In this document: in pieces, positions 1 through 6,662 of the stretch
Numbering within the stretch: position 1 is the first letter of the stretch
Layout: each line of letters opens with the position of its first letter
NCBI GenBank assembly: GCA_017514805.1
Contig: JAFWIP010000010.1
Span: forward strand, 50,265 to 114,264
Direction of reading: 5' to 3'
Source of the DNA: Candidatus Saccharimonadota bacterium
Lineage (GTDB): Bacteria > Patescibacteriota > Saccharimonadia > Saccharimonadales > Saccharimonadaceae
DNA length: 64,000 bases
Program-made: the position numbers and the translations under genes
The notes under the pieces: model-generated
Seen by the model: the letters and a program-made list of their open reading frames with translations, nothing else
The model's database searches: none
Told to the model about the DNA's origin: nothing

Positions 1-8
1 AGCCATAT

Positions 9-707
9 ATGACTGTTGATGAAGTAATTGAACCTAAAGCAAAGAAAAAAGGTGGTCTTGGCTGGAAAATTTCGACTTTCCTATTCTTGATCATCGCAAT
101 TGCCGGCTGTGGCGCTGCTGCCTATCTATTTTTTAATAACGGCAAAACTGAATTCCTTGGACGTAGAGTCACTTCTGAAAGTACCGATAAAAAGGAACAG
201 ACTTCAAACACTGGTAAGTCTGGCGGCGAAATCGCCGACGTGAAGGCTAATAGGGTAATCCTTCTCGATGGTTATGACCTAGCAATCAAGGTTCCGGATA
301 CACTTCAATATCTAAGCTTTGACTTCCATTACTTCAACGAAGGTGGTTGCCCAGAATGTACCTGGAGCTCAACTTATAGCACGCTCGATGTTAATGCCGC
401 CTACACGAAGGAAGATGCGCAGGCTGCACCGGAATTCACTAGCCTATATGACGGCAATCTGATTAGTTTGGGTTCGATTGTTATCACAAAGAGCCTACCT
501 CAGAATAATGATGTTATTGGCGATCCAACAATCACGATTGAAACTGGCGATCCAGATATTAAGTATTACGTCTATTACGACCATCCTCAGCAGAACGTTT
601 GCTTGGAAGAGCTTGGTCTTGGCGATTGTGCTGAATGGGAGAATCAAACCATTGAAGCGATTGAAGCCATGTTGACTAATAAGGACAACTACATTAAGAC
701 AAAATAG
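9..707 (+). CDS. Membrane-anchored exported protein, unknown function
   Basis: A 232-residue protein with a short basic N-terminus (KAKKK), one hydrophobic segment at about residues 20-44 and then an extracellular-looking domain rich in D, T, N and Y. The domain has several cysteines (a CPEC pair and two later Cys), which could form disulfides outside the cell. The topology predicts an N-in, C-out anchored surface protein. No family is recognised. The window starts only 8 bases upstream and no in-frame stop is visible there, so the true start could lie further upstream. It ends at a strong hairpin shared with rplA on the other strand. Confidence 0.6.
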   Translation: MTVDEVIEPKAKKKGGLGWKISTFLFLIIAIAGCGAAAYLFFNNGKTEFLGRRVTSESTDKKEQTSNTGKSGGEIADVKANRVILLDGYDLAIKVPDTLQYLSFDFHYFNEGGCPECTWSSTYSTLDVNAAYTKEDAQAAPEFTSLYDGNLISLGSIVITKSLPQNNDVIGDPTITIETGDPDIKYYVYYDHPQQNVCLEELGLGDCAEWENQTIEAIEAMLTNKDNYIKTK

Positions 708-718
708 GCTAACCAACA

Positions 719-747
719 AAAATCCGGCTATAAAGCCGGATTTTTTT
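719..747. terminator. Bidirectional intrinsic terminator
   Basis: Stem TCCGGC (723-728), loop TATAAA, stem GCCGGA (735-740), flanked by an A-run on the left and seven Ts on the right. It lies between convergent genes, so it can end the first gene on the plus strand and rplA on the minus strand. Confidence 0.85.
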
Positions 748-756
748 GATTATCGA

Positions 757-1698
757 TTAGTTGTAGATATTTTCAACTTCGATGCTTGGGCCCATCGTAG
801 TAGAGATGAATACGCTCTTGACGTACTGACCCTTGATGGATGCAGGTTTCTGGCTCTTGAGGCTGTCGATAAATGCATTAATGTTTTCAGCAATCTTTTC
901 GGCGCCGAAGCTTACCTTGCCGAGGCCAACGTGAACGATAGCCTGTTTGTCGACGCGGTACTCAATCTTACCGGCCTTAGCTTCCTTGACGGCCTTCTCG
1001 ATATCCATGGTAACAGTTCCAGCCTTTGGATTTGGCATGAGACCTTTAGGACCAAGGAGGCGAGCGTACTTACCAAGCTTTGGCATGTACTGTGGAGTAG
1101 AGATAAGAACGTCGAAATCGAGCTGTTCTTTGTCGAGGCGCTTGGTGAATTCTTCGTCCTCGGCGATATCTGCGCCAGCAGCCTTGGCAGCTTTTGCGAG
1201 ATCGAGTGGAGCAAAGACAGCTACGCGAACATCTTTACCGGTACCAGCAGGTAGGGTAACGGTTGCGCGGATGTTCTGATCAGCCTGACGTGGATCGACG
1301 CCAAGGCGGAAATGCATCTCGACGGTAGCGTCAAATTTGACGGTGCTGGTCTCGATAGCGAGCTTAATAGCATCGGTGAGGCTGTAAGCCTTCTTCTCAA
1401 CCTTCTTTGCAGCTTCCTGGTATTTCTTACCGCGGCGCTCGAGGCGGCTACGAGTAACTGGCTTTGGACCAGCCTTTTTCTCTGGCTCAGCAGCTTTCTC
1501 GGCTTTGCGAGCTTGGCGCTCTTCTTCAGCCTTGACTTCCTCTACGTGTTTCTTAGATTTTTTGCCAGCCTTAGCAAATTTTTCTTCTTCAGCTGGAGCT
1601 TCAGCCTCAGCTTCTGGAGCTTCGACTGGAGTTTCTTCGACTACAGGAGTTTCGACTTCTGGAGTCTCAAGTTCTTTGGCATCTTTCTTGGTTGCCAT
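757..1698 (-). CDS. rplA: 50S ribosomal protein L1 with long charged N-terminal extension
   Basis: The L1 core starts near the RGKKYQEAAKKV stretch and carries typical L1 blocks (GLMPNPKAGTV, KAGKIEYRVDK). L1 forms the mobile L1 stalk and in many bacteria represses its own operon. The protein is about 313 residues against about 230 for the family, because roughly 90 residues rich in E, A, P and K precede the core. I chose the ATG at 1698 rather than one seven codons upstream because an AAAGGAA ribosome-binding site sits just before it. It lies downstream of rplK but has its own promoter inside the rplK terminator. Confidence 0.95.
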   Translation of the reverse strand: MATKKDAKELETPEVETPVVEETPVEAPEAEAEAPAEEEKFAKAGKKSKKHVEEVKAEEERQARKAEKAAEPEKKAGPKPVTRSRLERRGKKYQEAAKKVEKKAYSLTDAIKLAIETSTVKFDATVEMHFRLGVDPRQADQNIRATVTLPAGTGKDVRVAVFAPLDLAKAAKAAGADIAEDEEFTKRLDKEQLDFDVLISTPQYMPKLGKYARLLGPKGLMPNPKAGTVTMDIEKAVKEAKAGKIEYRVDKQAIVHVGLGKVSFGAEKIAENINAFIDSLKSQKPASIKGQYVKSVFISTTMGPSIEVENIYN

Positions 1699-1759
1699 GA
1701 AATTCCTTTCGCGGTACAAACGAGTATTCCTCTCCCGACCATTAAATTTAACTTGTTCT

Positions 1760-1797
1760 AATATATCAAAAAAACACCCCTGTTGTCAAGGGTGTTT
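1760..1797 (-). promoter_or_regulatory. rplK terminator overlapping the rplA promoter
   Basis: On the minus strand, stem AAACACCC/GGGTGTTT (1772-1779 with 1790-1797) followed by a T-run forms an intrinsic terminator after rplK. The same bases carry a promoter: TTGACA in the terminator loop (1784-1789), an 18-base spacer and TATATT (1760-1765). Thus rplA can be transcribed independently of rplK. The sequence is seen; the activity is inferred. Confidence 0.75.
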
Positions 1798-1810
1798 CAT
1801 GATTGGACGA

Positions 1811-2236
1811 TTAGCCTTCAACTTCGACGCCCATCGAGCGTGCAGTGCCTGCGATAATCTTGCAAGCGCCAGCTTCGTCGATTGCGTTGAGCTGATCTTT
1901 CTTGACGGCGGCAATTTCTTTGATTTGATCCATCGTGATCTTGCCGACCTTCTCGGTGTTTGGCTTGCCGCTACCTTTTTCGAGCTTAATCTTTTCGCGG
2001 ATTAAATCATCTACAGGCTGACCAAGGCACTTCCAATCGAAAGTGTGATCTTCGTAGACGGCAATATGAACGATAACGTTCTTGCCCATGTATTCTTTTG
2101 TAGCCTCGTTGAATGGGTTGATGAAGTCCATCATGTTAAGACCCCACTGACCGAGAGTGCTACCAACTGGAGGTCCAGCCGTCGCCTTACCGCCAGGAAT
2201 ACGCAACTTCAAGTTGCCAATAACCTTTTTTGCCAT
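1811..2236 (-). CDS. rplK: 50S ribosomal protein L11
   Basis: The 141-residue protein shows the L11 hallmarks: the N-terminal block GGKATAGPPVGSTLGQ (thiostrepton-site region) and the C-terminal rRNA-binding part ending in GTARSMGVEVEG. L11 forms the base of the GTPase-associated stalk on 23S rRNA. Length is normal. An AAAGGAA ribosome-binding site precedes the ATG. It is followed by rplA, the conserved rplK-rplA order, but is separated from nusG by its own promoter and a repeat element. Confidence 0.97.
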   Translation of the reverse strand: MAKKVIGNLKLRIPGGKATAGPPVGSTLGQWGLNMMDFINPFNEATKEYMGKNVIVHIAVYEDHTFDWKCLGQPVDDLIREKIKLEKGSGKPNTEKVGKITMDQIKEIAAVKKDQLNAIDEAGACKIIAGTARSMGVEVEG

Positions 2237-2250
2237 TATATTTTTCCTTT

Positions 2251-2279
2251 GCTCGGATATTTGAAGCGCTTCTCCGAGC
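2251..2279 (-). promoter_or_regulatory. Hairpin in the rplK leader
   Basis: A 7-base-pair stem GCTCGGA (2251-2257) with TCCGAGC (2273-2279) encloses a loop that itself holds the palindrome GAAGCGCTTC. It lies between the rplK promoter and start codon, where L1 autoregulatory sites are found in other bacteria. An L1-binding role is only a guess. Confidence 0.4.
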
Positions 2280-2312
2280 GATTACGATTAATAATCGTGC
2301 GTAACAGGGAAT

Positions 2313-2341
2313 ATTATAGCACGGCTTGTGCTTTTTGCCAA
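2313..2341 (-). promoter_or_regulatory. Promoter of rplK
   Basis: On the minus strand TTGGCA (2336-2341), a 17-base spacer and TATAAT (2313-2318). It gives rplK a promoter independent of secE-nusG. Confidence 0.8.
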
Positions 2342-2352
2342 GTGGCGCGCCC

Positions 2353-2542
2353 GAACTTCCGGAGAGTTCCATGCCCCGTACTCGCTACATCTCAACTTCT
2401 GAAGAACTTTACGTCCCATACCCACCACATTTCAACCCCCGAAAACATCACAAACCAACGGAATTACGTTTTTTCATAAGTTTGTTATGTCTTCGGAAGT
2501 TGCGAAGTAGGGGGATGCAGCATAAAAAATCTTCGGAAGTTC
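2353..2542. repeat. Inverted-repeat element between nusG and rplK built from 40-bp units
   Basis: CTTCGGAAGTT occurs at 2491 and 2531 on the plus strand, and near-copies occur on the minus strand starting at 2364, 2404 and (weaker) 2444. Every step is exactly 40 bases. Plus-strand and minus-strand copies face each other, so the two ends form an imperfect palindrome of about 190 bp. No convincing gene or promoter lies inside. It could be a decayed mobile element such as a MITE, or a structured RNA. Confidence 0.55.
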
Positions 2543-2552
2543 AATAAAAACA

Positions 2553-2591
2553 ACAAAAAGCGCGCTGTCGTCAATAAGACAAGCAGCGCGC
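2553..2591 (-). terminator. Terminator after nusG
   Basis: On the minus strand the stem GCGCGCTG (2584-2591) pairs with CAGCGCGC (2560-2567) and is followed by a T-run. It ends the secE-nusG operon. Confidence 0.85.
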
Positions 2592-2598
2592 CAGAGAG

Positions 2599-3150
2599 TT
2601 AGTCGTCAATCTTCTTGACCTGAAGAGCATCAAGCTCGACAGCAGTCTCGCGACCAAACATAGAGACGAGAACCTTGAGCTTACCCTTGTTGGTGTCGAT
2701 CTCGGAAATCGTACCTTCAAAGCCCTTGAATGGACCGTCGGTAACGGATACGACCTCACCAGCAGAGTAGTTGACGGTGAACTTTGGATCTTCGACGCCC
2801 ATGCGCTTCTTAATCTTTTCAATTTCCTTCTTGGAAACTGGAGTTGGCTGAGTGCCAGTACCGACGAAGCCGGTAACACCTGGAGTGTTGCGGATAATAT
2901 ACCAAGTAGCATCAGAGAGTTTCATTTCGACGAGAACGTAACCCTGGAAAATCTTCTTATCAGTGATACGGCGCTTACCGTTCTTGATCTCGATTTGCTT
3001 TTCTTTTGGTACCATTACGTCGAAGATTTTATCGGCGAAATCTACGCCATCGAGGCGCTGACGGATAGAATCTGCGACTTTGTCTTCGTAGCCAGAGTAG
3101 GTGCTAACAGCATACCAAGCACGGCTACCATCATAACGGTTAACTGCCAT
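2599..3150 (-). CDS. nusG: Transcription termination/antitermination factor NusG
   Basis: 183 residues. The N-terminal NGN domain includes RAWYAVSTYSGYEDKV and GYVLVEM, and the C-terminal KOW domain includes VTDGPFKGFEGTISEID. NusG binds RNA polymerase, affects pausing and termination, and links transcription to ribosomes through S10. Length is normal. It starts 3 bases after the secE stop, so the two are cotranscribed, the usual bacterial secE-nusG arrangement. Confidence 0.96.
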   Translation of the reverse strand: MAVNRYDGSRAWYAVSTYSGYEDKVADSIRQRLDGVDFADKIFDVMVPKEKQIEIKNGKRRITDKKIFQGYVLVEMKLSDATWYIIRNTPGVTGFVGTGTQPTPVSKKEIEKIKKRMGVEDPKFTVNYSAGEVVSVTDGPFKGFEGTISEIDTNKGKLKVLVSMFGRETAVELDALQVKKIDD

Positions 3151-3153
3151 ATA

Positions 3154-3528
3154 TTAGTTTCCTCCCAAGAGTTTGTTAAAGATAAATTGAAGCAGGGCAT
3201 CGAGCAGCATAATAGCAGCTGCAAGGATAACAACATAAAGAATTACGGAAAGAGTCATCTTCCAAGTTTCTTTGCGGTTTGGCCAACGGACTTGGCGAAT
3301 TTCCTGGAAAGCACCACGGAAATAACCGACCTTCTTATCCTTTTTAGCGGCTTGCTTCTCGGCCTTCTTGATTGATTTTTCCTTCGCTTTTTTCTCGGCG
3401 ACGGACTTTTTGCTCTCGCTGTTCTTAGCCTTGACGCTCACCTTGCGGGTGACTTTCTCTTCGGCTTCGTCTTTGCGAGTTTTCGGACCATCATCTTTGG
3501 CCGAAATGCGTGTAACATTTGTTGCCAT
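3154..3528 (-). CDS. secE: Preprotein translocase subunit SecE
   Basis: 124 residues. The C-terminal half has the conserved SecE signature (FQEIRQVRWPNRKET) followed by one transmembrane helix (about 95-117). SecE clamps SecY in the Sec translocon. The N-terminal ~60 residues are a lysine- and glutamate-rich extension not present in minimal SecE proteins. A GGAG ribosome-binding site precedes the ATG. First gene of the secE-nusG operon. Confidence 0.95.
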   Translation of the reverse strand: MATNVTRISAKDDGPKTRKDEAEEKVTRKVSVKAKNSESKKSVAEKKAKEKSIKKAEKQAAKKDKKVGYFRGAFQEIRQVRWPNRKETWKMTLSVILYVVILAAAIMLLDALLQFIFNKLLGGN

Positions 3529-3540
3529 ATTTACTCCATT

Positions 3541-3598
3541 AAAAATAGTCCTGCTTCGGACTTGTCAATAGTATAACAAATCCGCAAGCAGGACGCAA
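3541..3598 (-). promoter_or_regulatory. Phosphorylase terminator with the secE promoter inside its loop
   Basis: On the minus strand GTCCTGCTT...AAGCAGGAC (arms 3586-3594 and 3548-3556, each extended by CGGA/TCCG) followed by TATTTTT looks like an intrinsic terminator for the upstream phosphorylase gene. The loop and 5' arm carry TTGCGT (3593-3598), a 17-base spacer and TATACT (3570-3575), a promoter for secE-nusG. Transcripts starting there would lack the 5' arm and escape termination. Confidence 0.7.
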
Positions 3599-3605
3599 GT
3601 GCTTT

Positions 3606-5357
3606 CTAGAAGAGATAATTGAGATAATCCTTCATCATTCTTGAGCCGGAGATAATATCGAGATAAGCAATTAGTTCCTTGTGAATCCAGTATTCAAGGT
3701 CGAAATCATTCTGCCAGGCTTCCGCGGCGACTTCCATCTGGCGATACAGCTCATTGCATTCCTCGGTCTCAGTTTTGCCGGAGACGGTCAGGTAATTATC
3801 GGAAGGCATGTCTGCGACGCCGCCATCATGTGTCGAGATAAGCAAGCCAAGGTTTGCGATATCCTTCATCCAGCTCGTGCCGCAAGCCTCAAGGCCAACA
3901 ATTGGCGTGTTAATTGAGCTGTTTGCGCCAAGGCTGAGGCCAAGGCCAAGCTCCTCGTCATAATCTGGTAGATAATGCACACGCTCTTTGAGGATCGGAT
4001 TACGATCAATTGTATGAAGCAAGTCCATTAGCTTATTAAACATCGTCGTATCGCCCATATGGACGCGGCCAGCAAGAATGTAATGGGCATTATGTTTCTC
4101 TAGAATCTCAGCTAGATGCTCGGGGTTTGTAAATGGTAGCCACGGACGCTTATAGTCGACAAAACGACGTTTGAAGTCGAATAGCATTGCGTCGTCTGGA
4201 ATCTGAAAGCTCTTGCCGTATTGATCGGTGCGGTGCTTGAGAATTTCGTTTAGCTTTGCGCGGCCAGCTTTCTTAAGCTCGCGAATTTCGTCAGCGGTAA
4301 TCTTCGTAACATTATCTTCAAAATCGCGCTCGACTGGCAAATCGAAGCGGTCAAGCACTTCTTTCTTGTAATAGAAATCCATAATTTCCGGCAAAACCCA
4401 GGTGCGCATATGGATACCGTTAGTAACAGACTTAAACTTAATCTTTGCGCCGTTAATGTCGTGATAATTAGCTACGCGTGCATGAAGTTTACTAACGCCA
4501 CTACGAAGCTCGGCAATTTCAACTGTTGGCGTCGAAAGGCGAATCGTACCGTCGGTAAACTTGTCTGAGAGCCAACGCTTCACGGCTACGCTCTTGATAT
4601 TTGGGAATACGTATTGCTCGAACTGAGAATAATGGAAAGTCGCCTCAGCGGCTTGAACGAGCGTATGGTTCGTATAGAGAGTGTGCTTGCGCGTATAGAC
4701 AACCGCTTCGTAAAAATCCATACCTGAGCTCACGAGCTCATCAAGGCGAGCGACGGCAGCGAAGAAAGTCGCCACTTCATTTAGCTGAATTACGGCCGGA
4801 CGAAGACCGACAGCTTTGAGCGCCTGATAGCCACCGAAGCCAAGCGATACTTCCTGGTAGAGACGATGATCTGAACCAGATTCGCCGGAATAAAGCTCCC
4901 CAAAGTTTGGCTCAGTAATACATAAGAAACGAGAAGAGCCCATACGCTTTTCGATGACGTCGAGCTCGACTGAGGTGGTCGCAGTCTTGATACGAATAGT
5001 ATCTACAAAGTTAAAGCCAAAATCTTTGTAATTTTTTTCGATATGAAAGTCAATCTGCTCCATGTTAACCATCTTTTGATGCGATTCCCAAGGGTAGAAT
5101 GGGGTAACGAGGACAAAAGGAACTTGGAGTTGCTCGGCGACGCGGCGCATATCAGCAGCAAGAACACCGAGGCCGCCACCGCCACGGATACCGTTCGACT
5201 TGTCATAAGTTTCGATTGTCCAATAGCAGTATGGACGCTCTGGCGATAACTTATGGGTTAATTTTTCGCGACGAATCGCAGAATAGAATTCCTCGACATC
5301 TTCAACACTCTCTAGCGGCTGATAAACGGGGATTGGCTTTTTTGTTTGATCTTCCAC
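3606..5357 (-). CDS. Alpha-glucan phosphorylase family protein (GT35)
   Basis: 583 residues resembling the short bacterial alpha-glucan phosphorylases. Visible family blocks are a glycine-rich GIRGGGGLGVLAADMRR near the N-terminus, TNHTLVQAAEATF, and the C-terminal LEACGTSWMKDIANLG, where Lys about 498 matches the pyridoxal-phosphate lysine of GlgP. The reaction would be phosphorolysis of alpha-1,4-glucan to glucose-1-phosphate. It is shorter than E. coli GlgP (about 815). A GH13 glucosidase at 19.7 kb may act on the same substrates. The ATG follows an extended -10 promoter. Confidence 0.85.
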   Translation of the reverse strand: MEDQTKKPIPVYQPLESVEDVEEFYSAIRREKLTHKLSPERPYCYWTIETYDKSNGIRGGGGLGVLAADMRRVAEQLQVPFVLVTPFYPWESHQKMVNMEQIDFHIEKNYKDFGFNFVDTIRIKTATTSVELDVIEKRMGSSRFLCITEPNFGELYSGESGSDHRLYQEVSLGFGGYQALKAVGLRPAVIQLNEVATFFAAVARLDELVSSGMDFYEAVVYTRKHTLYTNHTLVQAAEATFHYSQFEQYVFPNIKSVAVKRWLSDKFTDGTIRLSTPTVEIAELRSGVSKLHARVANYHDINGAKIKFKSVTNGIHMRTWVLPEIMDFYYKKEVLDRFDLPVERDFEDNVTKITADEIRELKKAGRAKLNEILKHRTDQYGKSFQIPDDAMLFDFKRRFVDYKRPWLPFTNPEHLAEILEKHNAHYILAGRVHMGDTTMFNKLMDLLHTIDRNPILKERVHYLPDYDEELGLGLSLGANSSINTPIVGLEACGTSWMKDIANLGLLISTHDGGVADMPSDNYLTVSGKTETEECNELYRQMEVAAEAWQNDFDLEYWIHKELIAYLDIISGSRMMKDYLNYLF

Positions 5358-5393
5358 CCTAATTCCTTATTTCTTATGCTTATAACTCTTATA

Positions 5394-5435
5394 ATTATAG
5401 CATGAAAAAAGAGTCGTAAATAAATTCACGACTCT
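5394..5435 (-). promoter_or_regulatory. Acyltransferase-gene terminator and phosphorylase promoter
   Basis: On the minus strand the stem AGAGTCGT/ACGACTCT (arms 5428-5435 and 5410-5417) with a following T-run ends the upstream gene. Immediately after comes an extended -10 element TGC-TATAAT (TATAAT at 5394-5399) for the phosphorylase. The -35 is weak and would fall in the hairpin. Confidence 0.75.
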
Positions 5436-5442
5436 TCACGGA

Positions 5443-6411
5443 TCAGGGGTAAACCAAATAATCTGCATTGTTTTCCGACAATTCGTCGGCAATCTGTTTT
5501 AGAAAGTAGTGCTCGAATCGCCTATCTCCTAGAGTTCGGTCCTTGCATTTACAGTATCTTCGCACTGCATCTGGCTGAATCCAGCTGCAAGGTATGATTC
5601 TGTACTCTTTGAATAGATTGAGCTTATTATTGCCGTCAGGCGGCGGTATTACTGCGACAGGCACAAAGTAGCTACTTAGCTGTTTCGCGCGATCTAGGTG
5701 CATTGCGATATAAGTCATTGTTTGTGGCTCAATGTGCTCTCGGCAGATGCATTGATCGCGATTTTTAAAAACAGTTGACTGTCTCGTAGCGCTTGGTGCG
5801 ATAACGATAAGATCATTACTATTTGAAAAATCGACGCAAGCTTCGAGATAGATTCGATTAAAGTCGCGTGCTATACGCTCTACTATAGCTTTACGCTTAC
5901 TGTCCAGGTGTGCTGACATTTTTTCGCGAGCAGCTGGCGTAATTGTTGGAGTGATAAATAGCCCGAACTTCTCCATGCGATACGCCACTGGAGCGAGCAC
6001 TTCGTACCAACCAATGCTAACCGGGAATAAATACTTTCTATTAGGGTATTCCGTTACGCAGATGGCGATTAGTCTAATGATTTCTCCGAGAGTAGGATGG
6101 TTAAAACCTAGCACGACGCCTGAGCGCGGATGCGGGAAGAAACCATGCGCTTCTGTCGGAGCACCCCAATTAAGTATTCTACCCAGAGAGCTACGCAAGT
6201 TCTTGCGATAGTCGCCAGGCTTCAATCTAGCTAGAAATTCCGCTGCAGACAATACGCGACGGCAATCTTTGCCGACCTTCTCCATCTCTGCGCGCATTTC
6301 ATTGCAGCCAAGACTAGCTAAAAGCGAATAGCGATCAGCTCGTAAGTCTGCAATTAACTGAATTGAATCGGTGCGCCTAATCCGTTTTATTGAAGCAACT
6401 TTCGTCTTCAA
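5443..6411 (-). CDS. Putative PlsC-like acyltransferase
   Basis: 322 residues. GFNHPTLGEII (about residues 102-112) fits the NH(X4)D/E motif I of glycerolipid acyltransferases, and IAPSATRQSTVF about 120 residues later sits where motif III (PEGTRS) would be, but it is diverged. A lipid or glycan acyl-transfer role is therefore plausible, not certain. The start is a TTG preceded by an AAAGGGGGAG ribosome-binding site. No signal peptide or clear membrane helix is seen. Single-gene unit ending at its own terminator. Confidence 0.5.
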   Translation of the reverse strand: MKTKVASIKRIRRTDSIQLIADLRADRYSLLASLGCNEMRAEMEKVGKDCRRVLSAAEFLARLKPGDYRKNLRSSLGRILNWGAPTEAHGFFPHPRSGVVLGFNHPTLGEIIRLIAICVTEYPNRKYLFPVSIGWYEVLAPVAYRMEKFGLFITPTITPAAREKMSAHLDSKRKAIVERIARDFNRIYLEACVDFSNSNDLIVIAPSATRQSTVFKNRDQCICREHIEPQTMTYIAMHLDRAKQLSSYFVPVAVIPPPDGNNKLNLFKEYRIIPCSWIQPDAVRRYCKCKDRTLGDRRFEHYFLKQIADELSENNADYLVYP

Positions 6412-6492
6412 TAATAACTCCCCCTTTCAAAATAAAGTTCTTTTGTTCATGATGCATAATAATCAAGAATAACTAGCTAATTATAAAATATT

Positions 6493-6521
6493 TTGCGTAA
6501 TTCATCAATTAGTGCTATAAT
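6493..6521 (+). promoter_or_regulatory. Promoter of tRNA-Gln
   Basis: TTGCGT (6493-6498), a 17-base spacer and extended TGC-TATAAT (6516-6521), placing the start about 7 bases upstream of the tRNA. Confidence 0.8.
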
Positions 6522-6534
6522 GGTTCTGTCCGAT

Positions 6535-6609
6535 TGGGGATTCGCCAAGTGGTAAGGCAGTGGGTTCTGGTCCCACCATTCGGGGGTTCGAATCCCTCAT
6601 CCCCAGCCA
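6535..6609 (+). tRNA. tRNA-Gln (anticodon CTG)
   Basis: Acceptor arms TGGGGAT and ATCCCCA pair. The anticodon stem GTGGG/CCCAC holds loop TTCTGGT, giving anticodon CTG. The T-arm has GGTTCGAATC, and the 3' CCA is encoded. 75 bases. Confidence 0.95.
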
Positions 6610-6621
6610 AACCAGGAAAAA

Positions 6622-6644
6622 TAGCCCGTAGGGCTAATTTTTTT
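6622..6644 (+). terminator. Terminator after tRNA-Gln
   Basis: Stem TAGCCC (6622-6627), loop GTA, stem GGGCTA (6631-6636) and a T-run. Confidence 0.85.
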
Positions 6645-6649
6645 GTTGA

Positions 6650-6655
6650 TATAAT
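6650..6655 (+). promoter_or_regulatory. Extended -10 promoter of the ABC-F gene
   Basis: TGA-TATAAT ending 7 bases before the ATG at 6663. No ribosome-binding site fits between them, so the mRNA is probably leaderless. Confidence 0.65.
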
Positions 6656-6662
6656 AATTGTC

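Noticed and set aside
2353..2542. CRISPR array, because an 11-bp motif recurs at 40-bp spacing
   Set aside because: Only a few imperfect copies exist, they face each other in inverted order, the units themselves are similar along their whole length (no unique spacers), and no cas gene is nearby.
6534..6662. Upstream extension of the ABC-F frame through tRNA-Gln
   Set aside because: It would translate the tRNA and its terminator; the promoter box sits just before the ATG at 6663.
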